A stretch of DNA of 64,000 nucleotides from an uncultured Rhodospirillales bacterium (lineage in GTDB: Bacteria; Pseudomonadota; Alphaproteobacteria; CACIAM-22H2): contig CALANV010000044.1 in NCBI GenBank assembly GCA_937926175.1, positions 186,001 to 250,000 of the forward strand. Reading direction: 5' to 3'. Numbering within the stretch: the stretch's first letter is position 1; the number at the start of each line of letters is the position of its first letter. The notes under the pieces were generated by a model. It had not been told where the DNA came from, made no database searches, and was given only the letters and a program-made list of their open reading frames with translations. The position numbers were made by a program, and so were the translations under genes. This document shows, piece by piece, positions 17,492 through 26,143 of this stretch.

Positions 17492-18231
17492 CTACGGCGC
17501 TCGGCTCGCCGAGCGGCCTTCGTAGAGATCGCGGCCGAGGGCGAGCGCGCGGATCTTCGCGTCGGCGATGTTGCGCTTGACCGTCCAGAAGCCGCAGTCG
17601 GGATGGATGTAGCGCACGCGGCCCGGGCCGGTCTCCGTTCCACCCGTTCGATGGCCTGCGCGATCTGGTCCGGGCTTTCGACCTGGGTCGCCTTGATGTC
17701 GACCACGCCGAGCCCCATGCCGATCTCCGGCCGGAGATCGCGGAACGCCGCCAGCGCCTCGACCAGGCGGTGCGCGTTCTCCATGACGATGTGATCGACA
17801 TGCAGGCTGTTGAGATACTGGATCAGCTTGTCCCAGCTCCATTTCTGGATCGACTGGCCGCCATAATTGCCGAAGCACAGATGCACGGCGTCCTTGCCCT
17901 TGACCGCGTCGAGGACCTTGTTGATTGCGCGCGCCGCCCACTCCCATTCATCGGGATGGCCCGGCAGGTTGGCCTCGTCGAAGGTGACAGCGGTCCGGAC
18001 CTCGGCGATCGGCCGGACGAAGTATTCGATCATCCCATTCGTTTCGGGATGATTGACGTTGAAGCGATAGGGTTCGCCGTCGCACACGACGTCGATGCCG
18101 GCCTTTTCCCGGGTATGTATGACGACGCGAGTGACATCGGTCAGGGCCTGCCCGCTCGGCAGTGTCAGGAGCCGGTCGGGCCCGGGATAGGAACCGACGA
18201 CGGTGGTCAGGATGCGCGGGCCGCTCGACAT
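17492..18231 (-). pseudogene. Decayed MetE-like (cobalamin-independent methionine synthase C-terminal family) methyltransferase
   Basis: From ATG 18231 the minus strand reads ILTTVVGSYPGPD, DGEPYRFNVNHPETNGMIEYF, then DEANLPGHPDEWEWAARAIN, VHLCFGNYGGQ and VDIKATQVESPDQIAQAIERVE. The zinc-ligand pair His-x-Cys is in HLCFGN. Two defects are seen. About 100 residues expected between EYFV and the DEAN block are absent, while the flanking parts stay in frame. Near 17636-17641 the frame shifts by about one missing base, after which RYIHPDCGFWTVKRNIADAK and LALGRDLYEGR continue in another frame; the Cys of HPDCG is the third zinc ligand. The assembled protein would be about 245 residues against roughly 340 for the family. 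Confidence 0.72.
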
Positions 18232-18435
18232 GATTATCCCGCTTCCGTCCTTGTGCGCCCGGTTAAAGCATCCGTCCGGTTATTTCGATGCAACGCCGGC
18301 CGGCCCTATCCGACGGGGTGGCCCGTCGATTCCGGCGTTTCCATGCGGCGGGTTGCACAAACGGGGGCGGCGGATTATTCAGACAGAAACGGGCGGCCGC
18401 GCTGGCCGCCCGATTGTCAAACGACCCGGCCGCAT

Positions 18436-18690
18436 ATGCCCGAACGATCCGACGTCCCGACCGACATCGCCAAGCTCAGCTTCGAGGACGCGCTCAAGGA
18501 GCTGGAGGAGATCGTGAGAGCGCTTGAGTCCGGAAAGGGCAAGCTCGATGAAGCGATCAAGTCCTACGAGCGCGGCGTCGCGCTCAAGCGGCATTGCGAA
18601 CGCAAGCTCGCCGAAGCGCAGAGCCGGATCGAAAAGATCACCCTCGCCCAGGACGGCGGCATCGGTACCGAGCCCGCCTCTTTTGGTTGA
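18436..18690 (+). CDS. xseB: Exodeoxyribonuclease VII small subunit
   Basis: 84 residues, the normal XseB size. The conserved core LSFEDALKELEEIVRALESG is followed by LDEAIKSYERGVALKRHCE and LAEAQSRIEKI, the two-helix hairpin that coats the XseA large subunit. ExoVII degrades single-stranded DNA to oligonucleotides. It lies 6 bp before ispA, a common xseB-ispA-dxs arrangement in Proteobacteria. The large-subunit gene is not in the window. Confidence 0.93.
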   Translation: MPERSDVPTDIAKLSFEDALKELEEIVRALESGKGKLDEAIKSYERGVALKRHCERKLAEAQSRIEKITLAQDGGIGTEPASFG

Positions 18691-18696
18691 GCACGC

Positions 18697-19587
18697 GTGA
18701 CCGACCGGCTTCAACAGGCGCTGGCGGAGGATGCCGCTGCCGTTGAGACCGCGCTTGCGGCGTTGCTGCCCGAGCGCACGGGTCTCGAATCCCGTCTGTT
18801 CGAGGCGATGCGGTACGCCACCCTCGGCGGCGGCAAGCGCCTGCGGCCGTTCCTGGTCCTTCAGGGGGCGCGCCTGTTTGCGGTCAACGAGGCCTGCGCC
18901 ATGCGCGTGGCCTGCGCGGTCGAGATGGTGCACTGCTACAGCCTGATCCACGATGATCTGCCGGCGATGGACAACGACGACGTCCGGCGCGGGCGGCCGA
19001 CGGTGCACAAGCAGTTCGACGAGGCGACGGCGATTCTCGCCGGTGACGCGTTGCTGACCGGCGCGTTTGCCGTGCTCGCCGATCCGCTCACGCACGCCGA
19101 TGCGCAGGTGCGCGCGGAACTCGTTCTGGCGCTGGCCAACGCGGCCGGCGCGGAAGGCATGGTCGGCGGCCAGATGATCGACCTCGCGGCGGAGCATCAG
19201 GCCCTCGACATCGGGGCGATCACGCGGCTGCAGCGGCTCAAGACCGGTGCGTTGTTCTGCTTCTCGGCGGAGGCCGGCGCGATACTCGGCAAGGCGCCGC
19301 AACCGGTGCGTGAGGCGCTGCGTGCCTATGCTCAGGCCCTGGGGCTTGCGTTCCAGATGACGGACGACCTGCTCGATGCCGAGGGGTCGGCGAGCGAGGT
19401 CGGCAAGCGGACCGGTAAGGATGCGGCGCGGGGCAAGGCCACCTTTGTTTCGCTGCTGGGCGCCGAACGGGCTAGGGCTCAGGCGAAGTTGCTGGCCGAG
19501 CAGGCGGCGGCGTATCTTGATTTATTCGGAGAAAAGGCCGACCTTTTGCGCGAGGTCGCCCGGTGGGTCGTGGACCGGCGGCGTTAA
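18697..19587 (+). CDS. ispA: Farnesyl/geranylgeranyl diphosphate synthase (polyprenyl synthetase)
   Basis: 296 residues, GTG start. It condenses isopentenyl diphosphate with allylic diphosphates to make farnesyl diphosphate for quinones, hopanoids and undecaprenol. The first Asp-rich motif DDLPAMDNDD is at residues 86-95, and the second (MTDDLLDAEG) near 226. GGGKRLRPFLVL is the usual diphosphate-binding segment and GKDAARGKATFVSLLG the C-terminal one. It is 8 bp before dxs, linking supply of precursors and chain elongation in one operon. Confidence 0.94.
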   Translation: MTDRLQQALAEDAAAVETALAALLPERTGLESRLFEAMRYATLGGGKRLRPFLVLQGARLFAVNEACAMRVACAVEMVHCYSLIHDDLPAMDNDDVRRGRPTVHKQFDEATAILAGDALLTGAFAVLADPLTHADAQVRAELVLALANAAGAEGMVGGQMIDLAAEHQALDIGAITRLQRLKTGALFCFSAEAGAILGKAPQPVREALRAYAQALGLAFQMTDDLLDAEGSASEVGKRTGKDAARGKATFVSLLGAERARAQAKLLAEQAAAYLDLFGEKADLLREVARWVVDRRR

Positions 19588-19595
19588 GGTAGAAG

Positions 19596-21527
19596 ATGAC
19601 CGAGCTTGGCCACAACTCGATGACGCCGCTGCTCGACACGGTGAAGGACCCGGCCCAGATCCGGAATTTCTCGGTCGAGCAGCTCAAGCAGCTCGCGGAC
19701 GAATTGCGGCGCGAGACCATCGATGCCGTCAGCCGCACGGGCGGCCATCTCGGCGCGGGTCTCGGCGTCGTCGAGCTGACCGTGGCCCTGCATCACGTCT
19801 TCCAGACGCCCGTCGACCGTCTGATCTGGGACGTGGGCCACCAGGCATACCCGCACAAGATCCTGACCGGGCGGCGCGATCGCATCCGGACGCTGCGCCA
19901 GGGCGGCGGCCTTTCCGGATTCACGCGCCGCAGCGAGAGCGAATACGACCCGTTCGGTGCGGCGCACAGCTCGACGTCGATTTCGGCGGCACTCGGCATG
20001 GCGGTGGCGCGCGACCTCAAGGGCGCGCGGAACAATGTCATCGCCGTGATCGGCGATGGCGCGATGAGCGCCGGCATGGCCTACGAAGCGATGAACAATG
20101 CCGGCTCGATGGATACGCGCCTCATCGTGATCCTGAACGACAACGATATGTCGATCGCGCCGCCCGTCGGCGCAATGAGCGCGTATCTGTCGCGGCTGCT
20201 TTCGTCGAAACCGTATCGCACGCTGCGCCATGTCGCCCGTGATCTCGCCAACAAGTTCCCGCGGCCGATCAAAAATGCCGCCGAACGCGCCGAAGAATTC
20301 GCCCGCGGTCTCGTGACGGGCGGTACGCTGTTCGAGGAACTCGGGTTCTACTACGTCGGACCGATCGACGGGCATAACCTGGATCATCTTCTGCCGGTCC
20401 TGAAGAACGTCCGGGACTCGACGGAGCCCGGACCCGTCCTGGTCCACGTCGTCACCCAGAAGGGCAAGGGCCATCCCTTCGCGCAGGACTCGGCGGACAA
20501 GTATCACGCCGTCAACAAGTTCGACCTGGTGACCGGCACGCAGGTGAAGCCGAAGGCGACGGCGCCGACCTATACCAAGGTGTTCGCCGAAAGCTTGATC
20601 GCCGAGGCCGAGCGCGACGAGCGGATCGTCGCGATCACCGCCGCGATGCCGTCGGGAACCGGCCTCGATCTCTTCGCCGAGCGCTTTCCCAACCGCTGCT
20701 TCGACGTCGGCATCGCCGAACAGCACGCGGTGACGTTTGCGGCCGGGCTCGCCTGCGAGGGTTTCAAGCCTTTCGTCGCGATCTACTCGACGTTCCTGCA
20801 GCGCGCCTACGACCAGGTCGTTCACGATGTGGCGATCCAGCGACTGCCGGTCCGCTTTGCCATGGATCGTGCCGGCCTCGTCGGCGCCGACGGGCCGACT
20901 CATGCGGGCGCCTACGATATCACCTTTCTCGGCTGCCTGCCCGGCATGGTGATCATGGCCGCGGCGGACGAGGCCGAGCTCGTGCACATGGTCGCGACTT
21001 GCGCCGCGATCGACGATCGGCCGTCCGCCGTACGGTATCCGCGCGGCGAGGGTATCGGCGTGCCGCTGCCGGAACGGGGCGAGGTCCTGCCCATCGGCAA
21101 GGGACGTATCCTGCGCGAGGGCACGAAGATCGCGCTGCTGTCGTTCGGCGCGCGGCTGGCGGAGTGTCTGAAGGCGGCGGACGAGCTCGCCGCGCGCGGC
21201 CTGTCGACGACGGTCGCGGATGCGCGGTTTGCGAAGCCGCTCGACGAGGATCTCGTGCGGCGCCTTGCGGTCGAGCATGAAGTGCTGATCACGATCGAGG
21301 AAGGAGCCATCGGCGGCTTCGCGACGCAGGTCATGCATTTTCTCGCGACGGCGGGCCTGTTCGACTCGGGCCTGAAGATCCGGCCGATGATTCTGCCCGA
21401 CCGCTTCATCGAGCACGATACGCCCCAGAAGCAGTACGACGATGCCGGATTGAATGCCCGGCACATCGTCGCGACGGCGCTTGCGGCGCTCGACATAAAG
21501 ACCGGCTCCCGCCCGGCGCGCGCATGA
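19596..21527 (+). CDS. dxs: 1-deoxy-D-xylulose-5-phosphate synthase
   Basis: 643 residues, full length. First enzyme of the MEP pathway: pyruvate plus glyceraldehyde 3-phosphate to DXP, with thiamine diphosphate. Visible blocks are GGHLGAGLGVVELTVALHHVF (with the catalytic His), the thiamine-diphosphate motif beginning GDGAMSAGMAYEAMNNAG near residue 153, the DRAGLVGADGPTHAGAYDI segment and the C-terminal transketolase domain with EEGAIGGF. Third gene of the xseB-ispA-dxs operon. Confidence 0.97.
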   Translation: MTELGHNSMTPLLDTVKDPAQIRNFSVEQLKQLADELRRETIDAVSRTGGHLGAGLGVVELTVALHHVFQTPVDRLIWDVGHQAYPHKILTGRRDRIRTLRQGGGLSGFTRRSESEYDPFGAAHSSTSISAALGMAVARDLKGARNNVIAVIGDGAMSAGMAYEAMNNAGSMDTRLIVILNDNDMSIAPPVGAMSAYLSRLLSSKPYRTLRHVARDLANKFPRPIKNAAERAEEFARGLVTGGTLFEELGFYYVGPIDGHNLDHLLPVLKNVRDSTEPGPVLVHVVTQKGKGHPFAQDSADKYHAVNKFDLVTGTQVKPKATAPTYTKVFAESLIAEAERDERIVAITAAMPSGTGLDLFAERFPNRCFDVGIAEQHAVTFAAGLACEGFKPFVAIYSTFLQRAYDQVVHDVAIQRLPVRFAMDRAGLVGADGPTHAGAYDITFLGCLPGMVIMAAADEAELVHMVATCAAIDDRPSAVRYPRGEGIGVPLPERGEVLPIGKGRILREGTKIALLSFGARLAECLKAADELAARGLSTTVADARFAKPLDEDLVRRLAVEHEVLITIEEGAIGGFATQVMHFLATAGLFDSGLKIRPMILPDRFIEHDTPQKQYDDAGLNARHIVATALAALDIKTGSRPARA

Positions 21528-21585
21528 CGCGCTTGCAGGGTTTGCGCATGTAGCTGCAGCGAGGGCGCGCTATCAAGGCGCCCCC

Positions 21586-22986
21586 ATGTCGTCCGGACAT
21601 TCGACATCGTGCGCGGCACCGTCACCGTGGCGCGACGAACTGCGCGCGACGGTTACGCTTGCGCTGCCGCTCATTGCGACCCAGCTCGCCCAGATCTCGA
21701 TGGTGACGACCGACGTCGTCCTGCTCGGCTGGCTGGGGCCCGAGGCGCTCGCGGCCGGTTCGCTCGGGGCGAACATCTTCTTCGTGCTCGGGACCTTCTC
21801 GCTCGGCGTCCTGGTGGCCGTGTCGCCGATGGTTGCGCAGGCGGTCGGTCGCAAGCTGCACTACGTCCGCGACGTGCGCCGCAGCGTGCGCCAGGGTTTG
21901 TGGGCAACGCTTGCCGTCGGCATACCCGGCATGGCCGTCCTCTGGCATGCCGAGGACATTCTGCTCATCCTCGGCCAGGATCCGGCGAATGCGGCAGCGG
22001 CCCGCGATTATGCGCGGGCGCTGATGTGGGGTTTCATCCCCGCGGTCGGGTTCATGCTGCTGCGATTTTTCGTAACGGCGCTCGAACGGCCGCGCCCCGC
22101 GTTGGTCGTGATGGTGATCACCTTCGCCGTGAATGCGACGCTGGCCTACGGACTGATCTTCGGGAAGCTGGGTCTGCCGGCGTTTGGCCTCGTCGGCGCG
22201 GGGATCGCGACGTCCATCGCCAATACGCTGAGTTTCGTGTCGCTGCTCGGGTTCGTGCTGGTCGATCGGCGGTTGCGCCGGTTTCACATCCTGGGAAATT
22301 TCTGGCGGCCGGACTGGCGCCGGTTCGTCGAACTGTTCCGCATCGGCTTGCCGATCGGCGCGGTGCTGCTGCTCGAGGTGGGGTTTTTCTCGAGCGCCAT
22401 TTACCTCACGGGCATGCTCGGCACAGCCGAACTCGCCGCCCACCAGGTCGCATTGCAGATCGCTTCAGTCAGCTTCATGGTGCCGCTCGGCATCGGTCAG
22501 GCGGCAACTGTCCGCGTCGGCCTGGCGGCGGGGGCGGGTGATGCGGCCGGCATCGCGCGCGCCGGCTGGATCGCACTGATGCTCGGTGTCGTCTTCATGG
22601 CCACGATGGCGACGGTGATGTGGACGACGCCCCGGTCCCTGGTCGGTCTGTTCCTCGACCTGTCGCGTCCGGAAAATGTGCGGCCGGCAGAGCTGGCCGT
22701 GAGCTTCCTTGCACTCGCCGCGCTGTTTCAGGTCTTCGATGGCGCTCAGACGATCGCCATCGGCGCGTTGCGTGGCCTCAAGGATACGCGCGTTCCCGCG
22801 CTGCTCGCGGGCCTCGGCTACTGGCTGGTCGGCTTTCCGGTCGGCGTCGGGCTCGGTTTCGGTCTCGACTGGGGCGGCGTCGGCATCTGGACAGGCCTTG
22901 CGACCGGCCTTGCCGTCGTTGCCTCGCTCGCGGTGTGGCGTTTCGCCCGGCGCGAGCGCCTCGGCCTCGTGTGGGCGGCCCGCTAG
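21586..22986 (+). CDS. MATE-family multidrug efflux transporter (NorM type)
   Basis: 466 residues with twelve hydrophobic segments in two related halves. The N-terminal half includes LPLIATQLAQISMVTTDVV and the second half repeats the pattern from LFRIGLPIGAVLLLEVGFF. These are typical of the NorM branch, which exports cationic drugs in exchange for sodium ions or protons. It follows dxs by 58 bp on the same strand and precedes tlyA by 45 bp, so it may be co-transcribed; a functional tie to isoprenoid synthesis is not evident. Confidence 0.9.
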   Translation: MSSGHSTSCAAPSPWRDELRATVTLALPLIATQLAQISMVTTDVVLLGWLGPEALAAGSLGANIFFVLGTFSLGVLVAVSPMVAQAVGRKLHYVRDVRRSVRQGLWATLAVGIPGMAVLWHAEDILLILGQDPANAAAARDYARALMWGFIPAVGFMLLRFFVTALERPRPALVVMVITFAVNATLAYGLIFGKLGLPAFGLVGAGIATSIANTLSFVSLLGFVLVDRRLRRFHILGNFWRPDWRRFVELFRIGLPIGAVLLLEVGFFSSAIYLTGMLGTAELAAHQVALQIASVSFMVPLGIGQAATVRVGLAAGAGDAAGIARAGWIALMLGVVFMATMATVMWTTPRSLVGLFLDLSRPENVRPAELAVSFLALAALFQVFDGAQTIAIGALRGLKDTRVPALLAGLGYWLVGFPVGVGLGFGLDWGGVGIWTGLATGLAVVASLAVWRFARRERLGLVWAAR

Positions 22987-23031
22987 CACAACCCTGGCAA
23001 GGGCGGCGCCAACCGCCCATATTGGGCGCCC

Positions 23032-23793
23032 ATGAAGCAGGGCAAACCGATGGCACGAACGGAAAAGCAACGTCTCGACGTTGCCCTGGTCGAGCGCGGC
23101 CTCGTCGAAAGCCGGGCAAAGGCCCAGGCCCTGATTCTCGCGGGACTGGTCTTCTCGGGCGAACGCCGTCTCGATAAGGCGGGCATGACGGTTTCAGCCG
23201 ACCAGCCGCTCGAAGTCCGAGGCCAGGAACATCCTTGGGTGTCGCGCGGCGGGCTGAAGCTCGCTCACGGCCTCGACCATTTCGGCATCGATCCGGCCGG
23301 TCTGATCGTCCTCGATGTCGGCGCGTCGACCGGCGGCTTTACCGACGTCGTCCTGTCGCGCGGCGCGGCGAAGGTCTATGCCGTCGACGTCGGTCAGGGC
23401 CAGCTCGCCTGGAAGCTGCGCAACGATCCACGCGTGGTCGTTCTGGAGAAGACCAATGCGCGATATCTCACGTCGGAACAGGTGCCGGACCCGATCGACC
23501 TCGTGGTTTGCGATGCAAGCTTCATCGGTCTCGAAACGGTCCTGCCGGCACCGCTGGCGCTGACGTGCCCGGGGGCGCGTCTGGTGGCACTCATCAAGCC
23601 GCAGTTCGAGGTCGGCCCGGCGCGGGTGGGCAAAGGTGGCGTCGTGCGCGACCCGGCGCTTCATGACGAGGTTTGCAAGCGTATCGCCGCCTGGCTGCCG
23701 ACGCGCGGCTGGACGGTTCTTGGTCTGACCGAGAGTCCGATCCTGGGCCCCGAAGGCAACAAGGAATTCCTGATCGCCGCATCGCGATCATGA
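23032..23793 (+). CDS. tlyA: TlyA-family rRNA methyltransferase (S4 plus FtsJ domains)
   Basis: 253 residues, with ATG 23032 or in-frame ATG 23050. The N-terminal S4 RNA-binding domain reads RLDVALVERGLVESRAKAQ. The FtsJ-like methyltransferase domain begins SRGGLKLAHGLDHF and has the SAM motif VLDVGASTGGFTDVVLSRGA, then VYAVDVGQGQLAWKLR and VVCDASFIGL. The family 2'-O-methylates 16S and/or 23S rRNA, which matters for capreomycin-type antibiotics, and was once called hemolysin A. It commonly follows dxs in alphaproteobacteria. Confidence 0.92.
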   Translation: MKQGKPMARTEKQRLDVALVERGLVESRAKAQALILAGLVFSGERRLDKAGMTVSADQPLEVRGQEHPWVSRGGLKLAHGLDHFGIDPAGLIVLDVGASTGGFTDVVLSRGAAKVYAVDVGQGQLAWKLRNDPRVVVLEKTNARYLTSEQVPDPIDLVVCDASFIGLETVLPAPLALTCPGARLVALIKPQFEVGPARVGKGGVVRDPALHDEVCKRIAAWLPTRGWTVLGLTESPILGPEGNKEFLIAASRS

Positions 23794-23840
23794 GCGCCCG
23801 ACGAAGTCGGTGACGCCGCCGGACGCCGACGCGTGACGGT

Positions 23841-24188
23841 TCAGCTGCCGTCCGCCCGCGGCTCGATGGGCAGGCCGGCCTCTTTCCAGCCGAGCAGGCC
23901 ATTCTTCAGGATGAGAACCGGTCGGCCATGCGCCATGACGGCCTGCGCGGCCTGTTGCGCACGACGCCCGGAAAGGCAAAGGACGACGAGCTGCCGCTCC
24001 GGCGCCATTGCGGCGACCGCGCGGGCGTCAAAGGACGACAGCGGCATGAGGACGGCGGCGGGAATGCGCTCGCTCTCGAACTCCTCGCGTTCGCGGACGT
24101 CGATCAGCAGGGCTCGATCCTGCTCCAGCAGATGCTGCAGGATGGCGGCGTCGATCTCGACCGGCGCGCCGGAAGGATGTTGTGCCAT
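23841..24188 (-). CDS. Single-domain rhodanese-like sulfurtransferase
   Basis: 115 residues: one rhodanese domain with IDVREREEFESERIPAAVLMP (the DVRE/E..GHI-type region) and an active loop centred on Cys71 in VLCLSGRRAQQA. Cys carries the persulfide; C-x-S-G-R-R is a usual six-residue loop. The family moves sulfur or acts in redox sensing. It is the last gene of a minus-strand run with fabI, aroC, the TTC38-like gene and the 2-TM gene, 24 bp after the latter, and convergent with tlyA. Confidence 0.88.
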   Translation of the reverse strand: MAQHPSGAPVEIDAAILQHLLEQDRALLIDVREREEFESERIPAAVLMPLSSFDARAVAAMAPERQLVVLCLSGRRAQQAAQAVMAHGRPVLILKNGLLGWKEAGLPIEPRADGS

Positions 24189-24212
24189 GTTGGGGGGTCT
24201 TGATGCTGGATC

Positions 24213-24749
24213 TCAGCGCGTCGCGTCGTCCGTGTCCGGCGGCCAGTACCGCTTGATTGCGGCATAGATGGCGTCGGTACGTTCCTCCAGCCCCTGCGTG
24301 ATCAAGGAGAAGCTGTTGGGCAGGCGCCGGTTGCGTACGACCACGTCGCCCATGAAGCGCTGACCGAGCCGCAGACCGACGAACGTGTCGGCGTCGACCT
24401 GGAAATGGATCCGGCCACCTGAAATGCCCGGCAAGCCCCGCCCGGGTTCAACCAGCCAGATCCGCGACCAGGGAATCGGTGCGGGTGTCACGCCTGGCAG
24501 GCTCAGGCCCGCTGCGCTGATCTCCACCAGCGGCGTCCGCTGCCGGAACTGGCCCCATACCTGCCAGCAGTAGAACGCCGCGAACGCGACGAACGACGCC
24601 GGAATGACCCAGGCTTCGCCGGCCCGGATCTGATGCACGAGACTGGCGGTCGTGAAGCCCAGGAACGCGACGCCCAGCGCGAGGTTCGTGATCGTGTACC
24701 AAAGGGCGCGTCGCACGATGAAGACGGGGTTCGACGTCGCAGCGCTCAC
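24213..24749 (-). CDS. Two-helix membrane protein with PH-like C-terminal domain, unknown function
   Basis: 178 residues starting with GTG at 24749, which overlaps the stop of the preceding TTC38-like gene by 4 bp (GTGA); an ATG 18 bp further upstream is less likely. Two membrane segments are close together near residues 15-57 (LWYTITNLALGVAFLGFTTA and WVIPASFVAFAAFYCWQVW). The remaining part (PLVEISAAGLSLPGV, IPWSRIWLV, VRNRRLPNSFSLI) looks like a small beta-rich bacterial PH-type domain facing the cytoplasm. No enzymatic motif is seen. Position ties it to the TTC38-like protein. Confidence 0.7.
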   Translation of the reverse strand: MSAATSNPVFIVRRALWYTITNLALGVAFLGFTTASLVHQIRAGEAWVIPASFVAFAAFYCWQVWGQFRQRTPLVEISAAGLSLPGVTPAPIPWSRIWLVEPGRGLPGISGGRIHFQVDADTFVGLRLGQRFMGDVVVRNRRLPNSFSLITQGLEERTDAIYAAIKRYWPPDTDDATR

Positions 24750-26143
24750 GCGGTCCTCTCCAGGCATTGTTGGGCCTTGCTGCGCATCACCTCGGCGCCG
24801 GATGTATCGCCCAGGCCGTCGAGCGCACGCGCATAGGCGGTCCAGGTCCACGGGCTGCTCGGTCGCCGCGCCGCGCGTTCCGACAGCAGGGCGCGGGCGA
24901 GCCCGAAACGTCCGGCGCGAAGCGCCGCCTCGATCAACAGCCGGGCGAAGACGTCGCGTTGCGCATGGCTGCCGCCGATCCGCCTGATCGCGTAGCGGAT
25001 GGGAAGCAGAAGATCGACCGCGCGTGCATACTCGCCCTGCCGGTAGGCGAGGATCGCGGCGCAGATCGGTATGCCGATCTCCGCCAGAACCTGTCCATGC
25101 ACATGCGCCGGCGCAACGTCCTTGGGCACCGACGCGAGCATCGCGCGCGCCGCCTGATCGCGTCCTGTCGCGGCCAGTGCCATCATGAAATGTGCATCGA
25201 TGAACGCGAGCAGGTGATCGTCCTTGCGTCGTTCGGCCTTTTCGGCGAGCTCCGCCCACCGCCTACCGACGTTCACGCCATCGTGATCGAGCCGCCACAG
25301 GAGTGACGCCGCGTTGGTGATGTCTAGGTACTCGTCGGACTGGTCGGCCCTGACATGGCTGTCATAGAGCGCCAGCACCGCATCGTACTGCCGCAATTCG
25401 AGGTGGAACAGGGCGCGGTGCCACCAGACGTGATAGGCGAAGTTGTTGCAGTGCTGCCAGCCGGGTGCGGTCGCGGTGATCCAATCGATGCCCTCGCGCG
25501 CACGGCCCTGCATCTCCATCACATGCGCGACGGCATGGACCGCCCAGATGTCGCCGGGATTGATCGCGACGGCGCGCCGCCCGGCGTTTTCGGCGGCGGT
25601 GTAATCTCCCGTTTCCTCGAGCGCGAAACCGTACATGCCGAGGAGATATCCGTAGCCGGGCACCCGTTCGTCCCAGGCGTACAGCGTGCGCGCGACGCTG
25701 TCGCGCATGCGTTCGGCGTCGCCCAGGTAGAAATAGACGAAGTGCGCCAACTTGTGGGCGAGGATGTCGCGCGGATGGTCGAGCAGGATCGCTTCCCACC
25801 GCGCGACCGCGGTTTCGACGTCGCCGTCGCACCAGGCCGTGAGCGCGGCGACATGGGCGCACTCGCGCGGCGATGCGTCGACCGTCTCCGCCGCGGCTCG
25901 TGCCGCCTCGGCGCTCTGTCGGGCACGCGCCTCGAAGGTGGGCGCGCAGAACAGCTTGAAGAAATAGCCGCGCGTGCAATGGCCCATGACCAGGTCGGGA
26001 TCGGCGGCCATCGCTTGCTTGAGATGTGCGCCCGTGTCCCGCGCGAAGCCCAGGTAGCCGTCGATCGCGGCCTCGTAATGTGCGACGGCTTCCGCGTTGG
26101 CGGCCGTCAGGGGAACGCCACGTTGGTCTTCGGTCAGCCGCAT
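24746..26143 (-). CDS. Tetratricopeptide-repeat protein, TTC38-like
   Basis: 465 residues from ATG 26143. Helical repeats run throughout, for instance AVAHYEAAIDGYLGFARDTG, AVARWEAILLDHPRDILAH and GYLLGMYGFALEETGDYTAAE. The family-specific centre is AVHAVAHVMEMQGRAREGIDWI, followed by WHRALFHLELRQYDAVLALYD, as in the TTC38 group shared by bacteria and animals. No signal peptide is seen, so it is probably cytoplasmic. Role unknown. The start overlaps the aroC end by 10 bp and the stop overlaps the next gene by 4 bp, so translation is probably coupled. Confidence 0.82.
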   Translation of the reverse strand: MRLTEDQRGVPLTAANAEAVAHYEAAIDGYLGFARDTGAHLKQAMAADPDLVMGHCTRGYFFKLFCAPTFEARARQSAEAARAAAETVDASPRECAHVAALTAWCDGDVETAVARWEAILLDHPRDILAHKLAHFVYFYLGDAERMRDSVARTLYAWDERVPGYGYLLGMYGFALEETGDYTAAENAGRRAVAINPGDIWAVHAVAHVMEMQGRAREGIDWITATAPGWQHCNNFAYHVWWHRALFHLELRQYDAVLALYDSHVRADQSDEYLDITNAASLLWRLDHDGVNVGRRWAELAEKAERRKDDHLLAFIDAHFMMALAATGRDQAARAMLASVPKDVAPAHVHGQVLAEIGIPICAAILAYRQGEYARAVDLLLPIRYAIRRIGGSHAQRDVFARLLIEAALRAGRFGLARALLSERAARRPSSPWTWTAYARALDGLGDTSGAEVMRSKAQQCLERTA

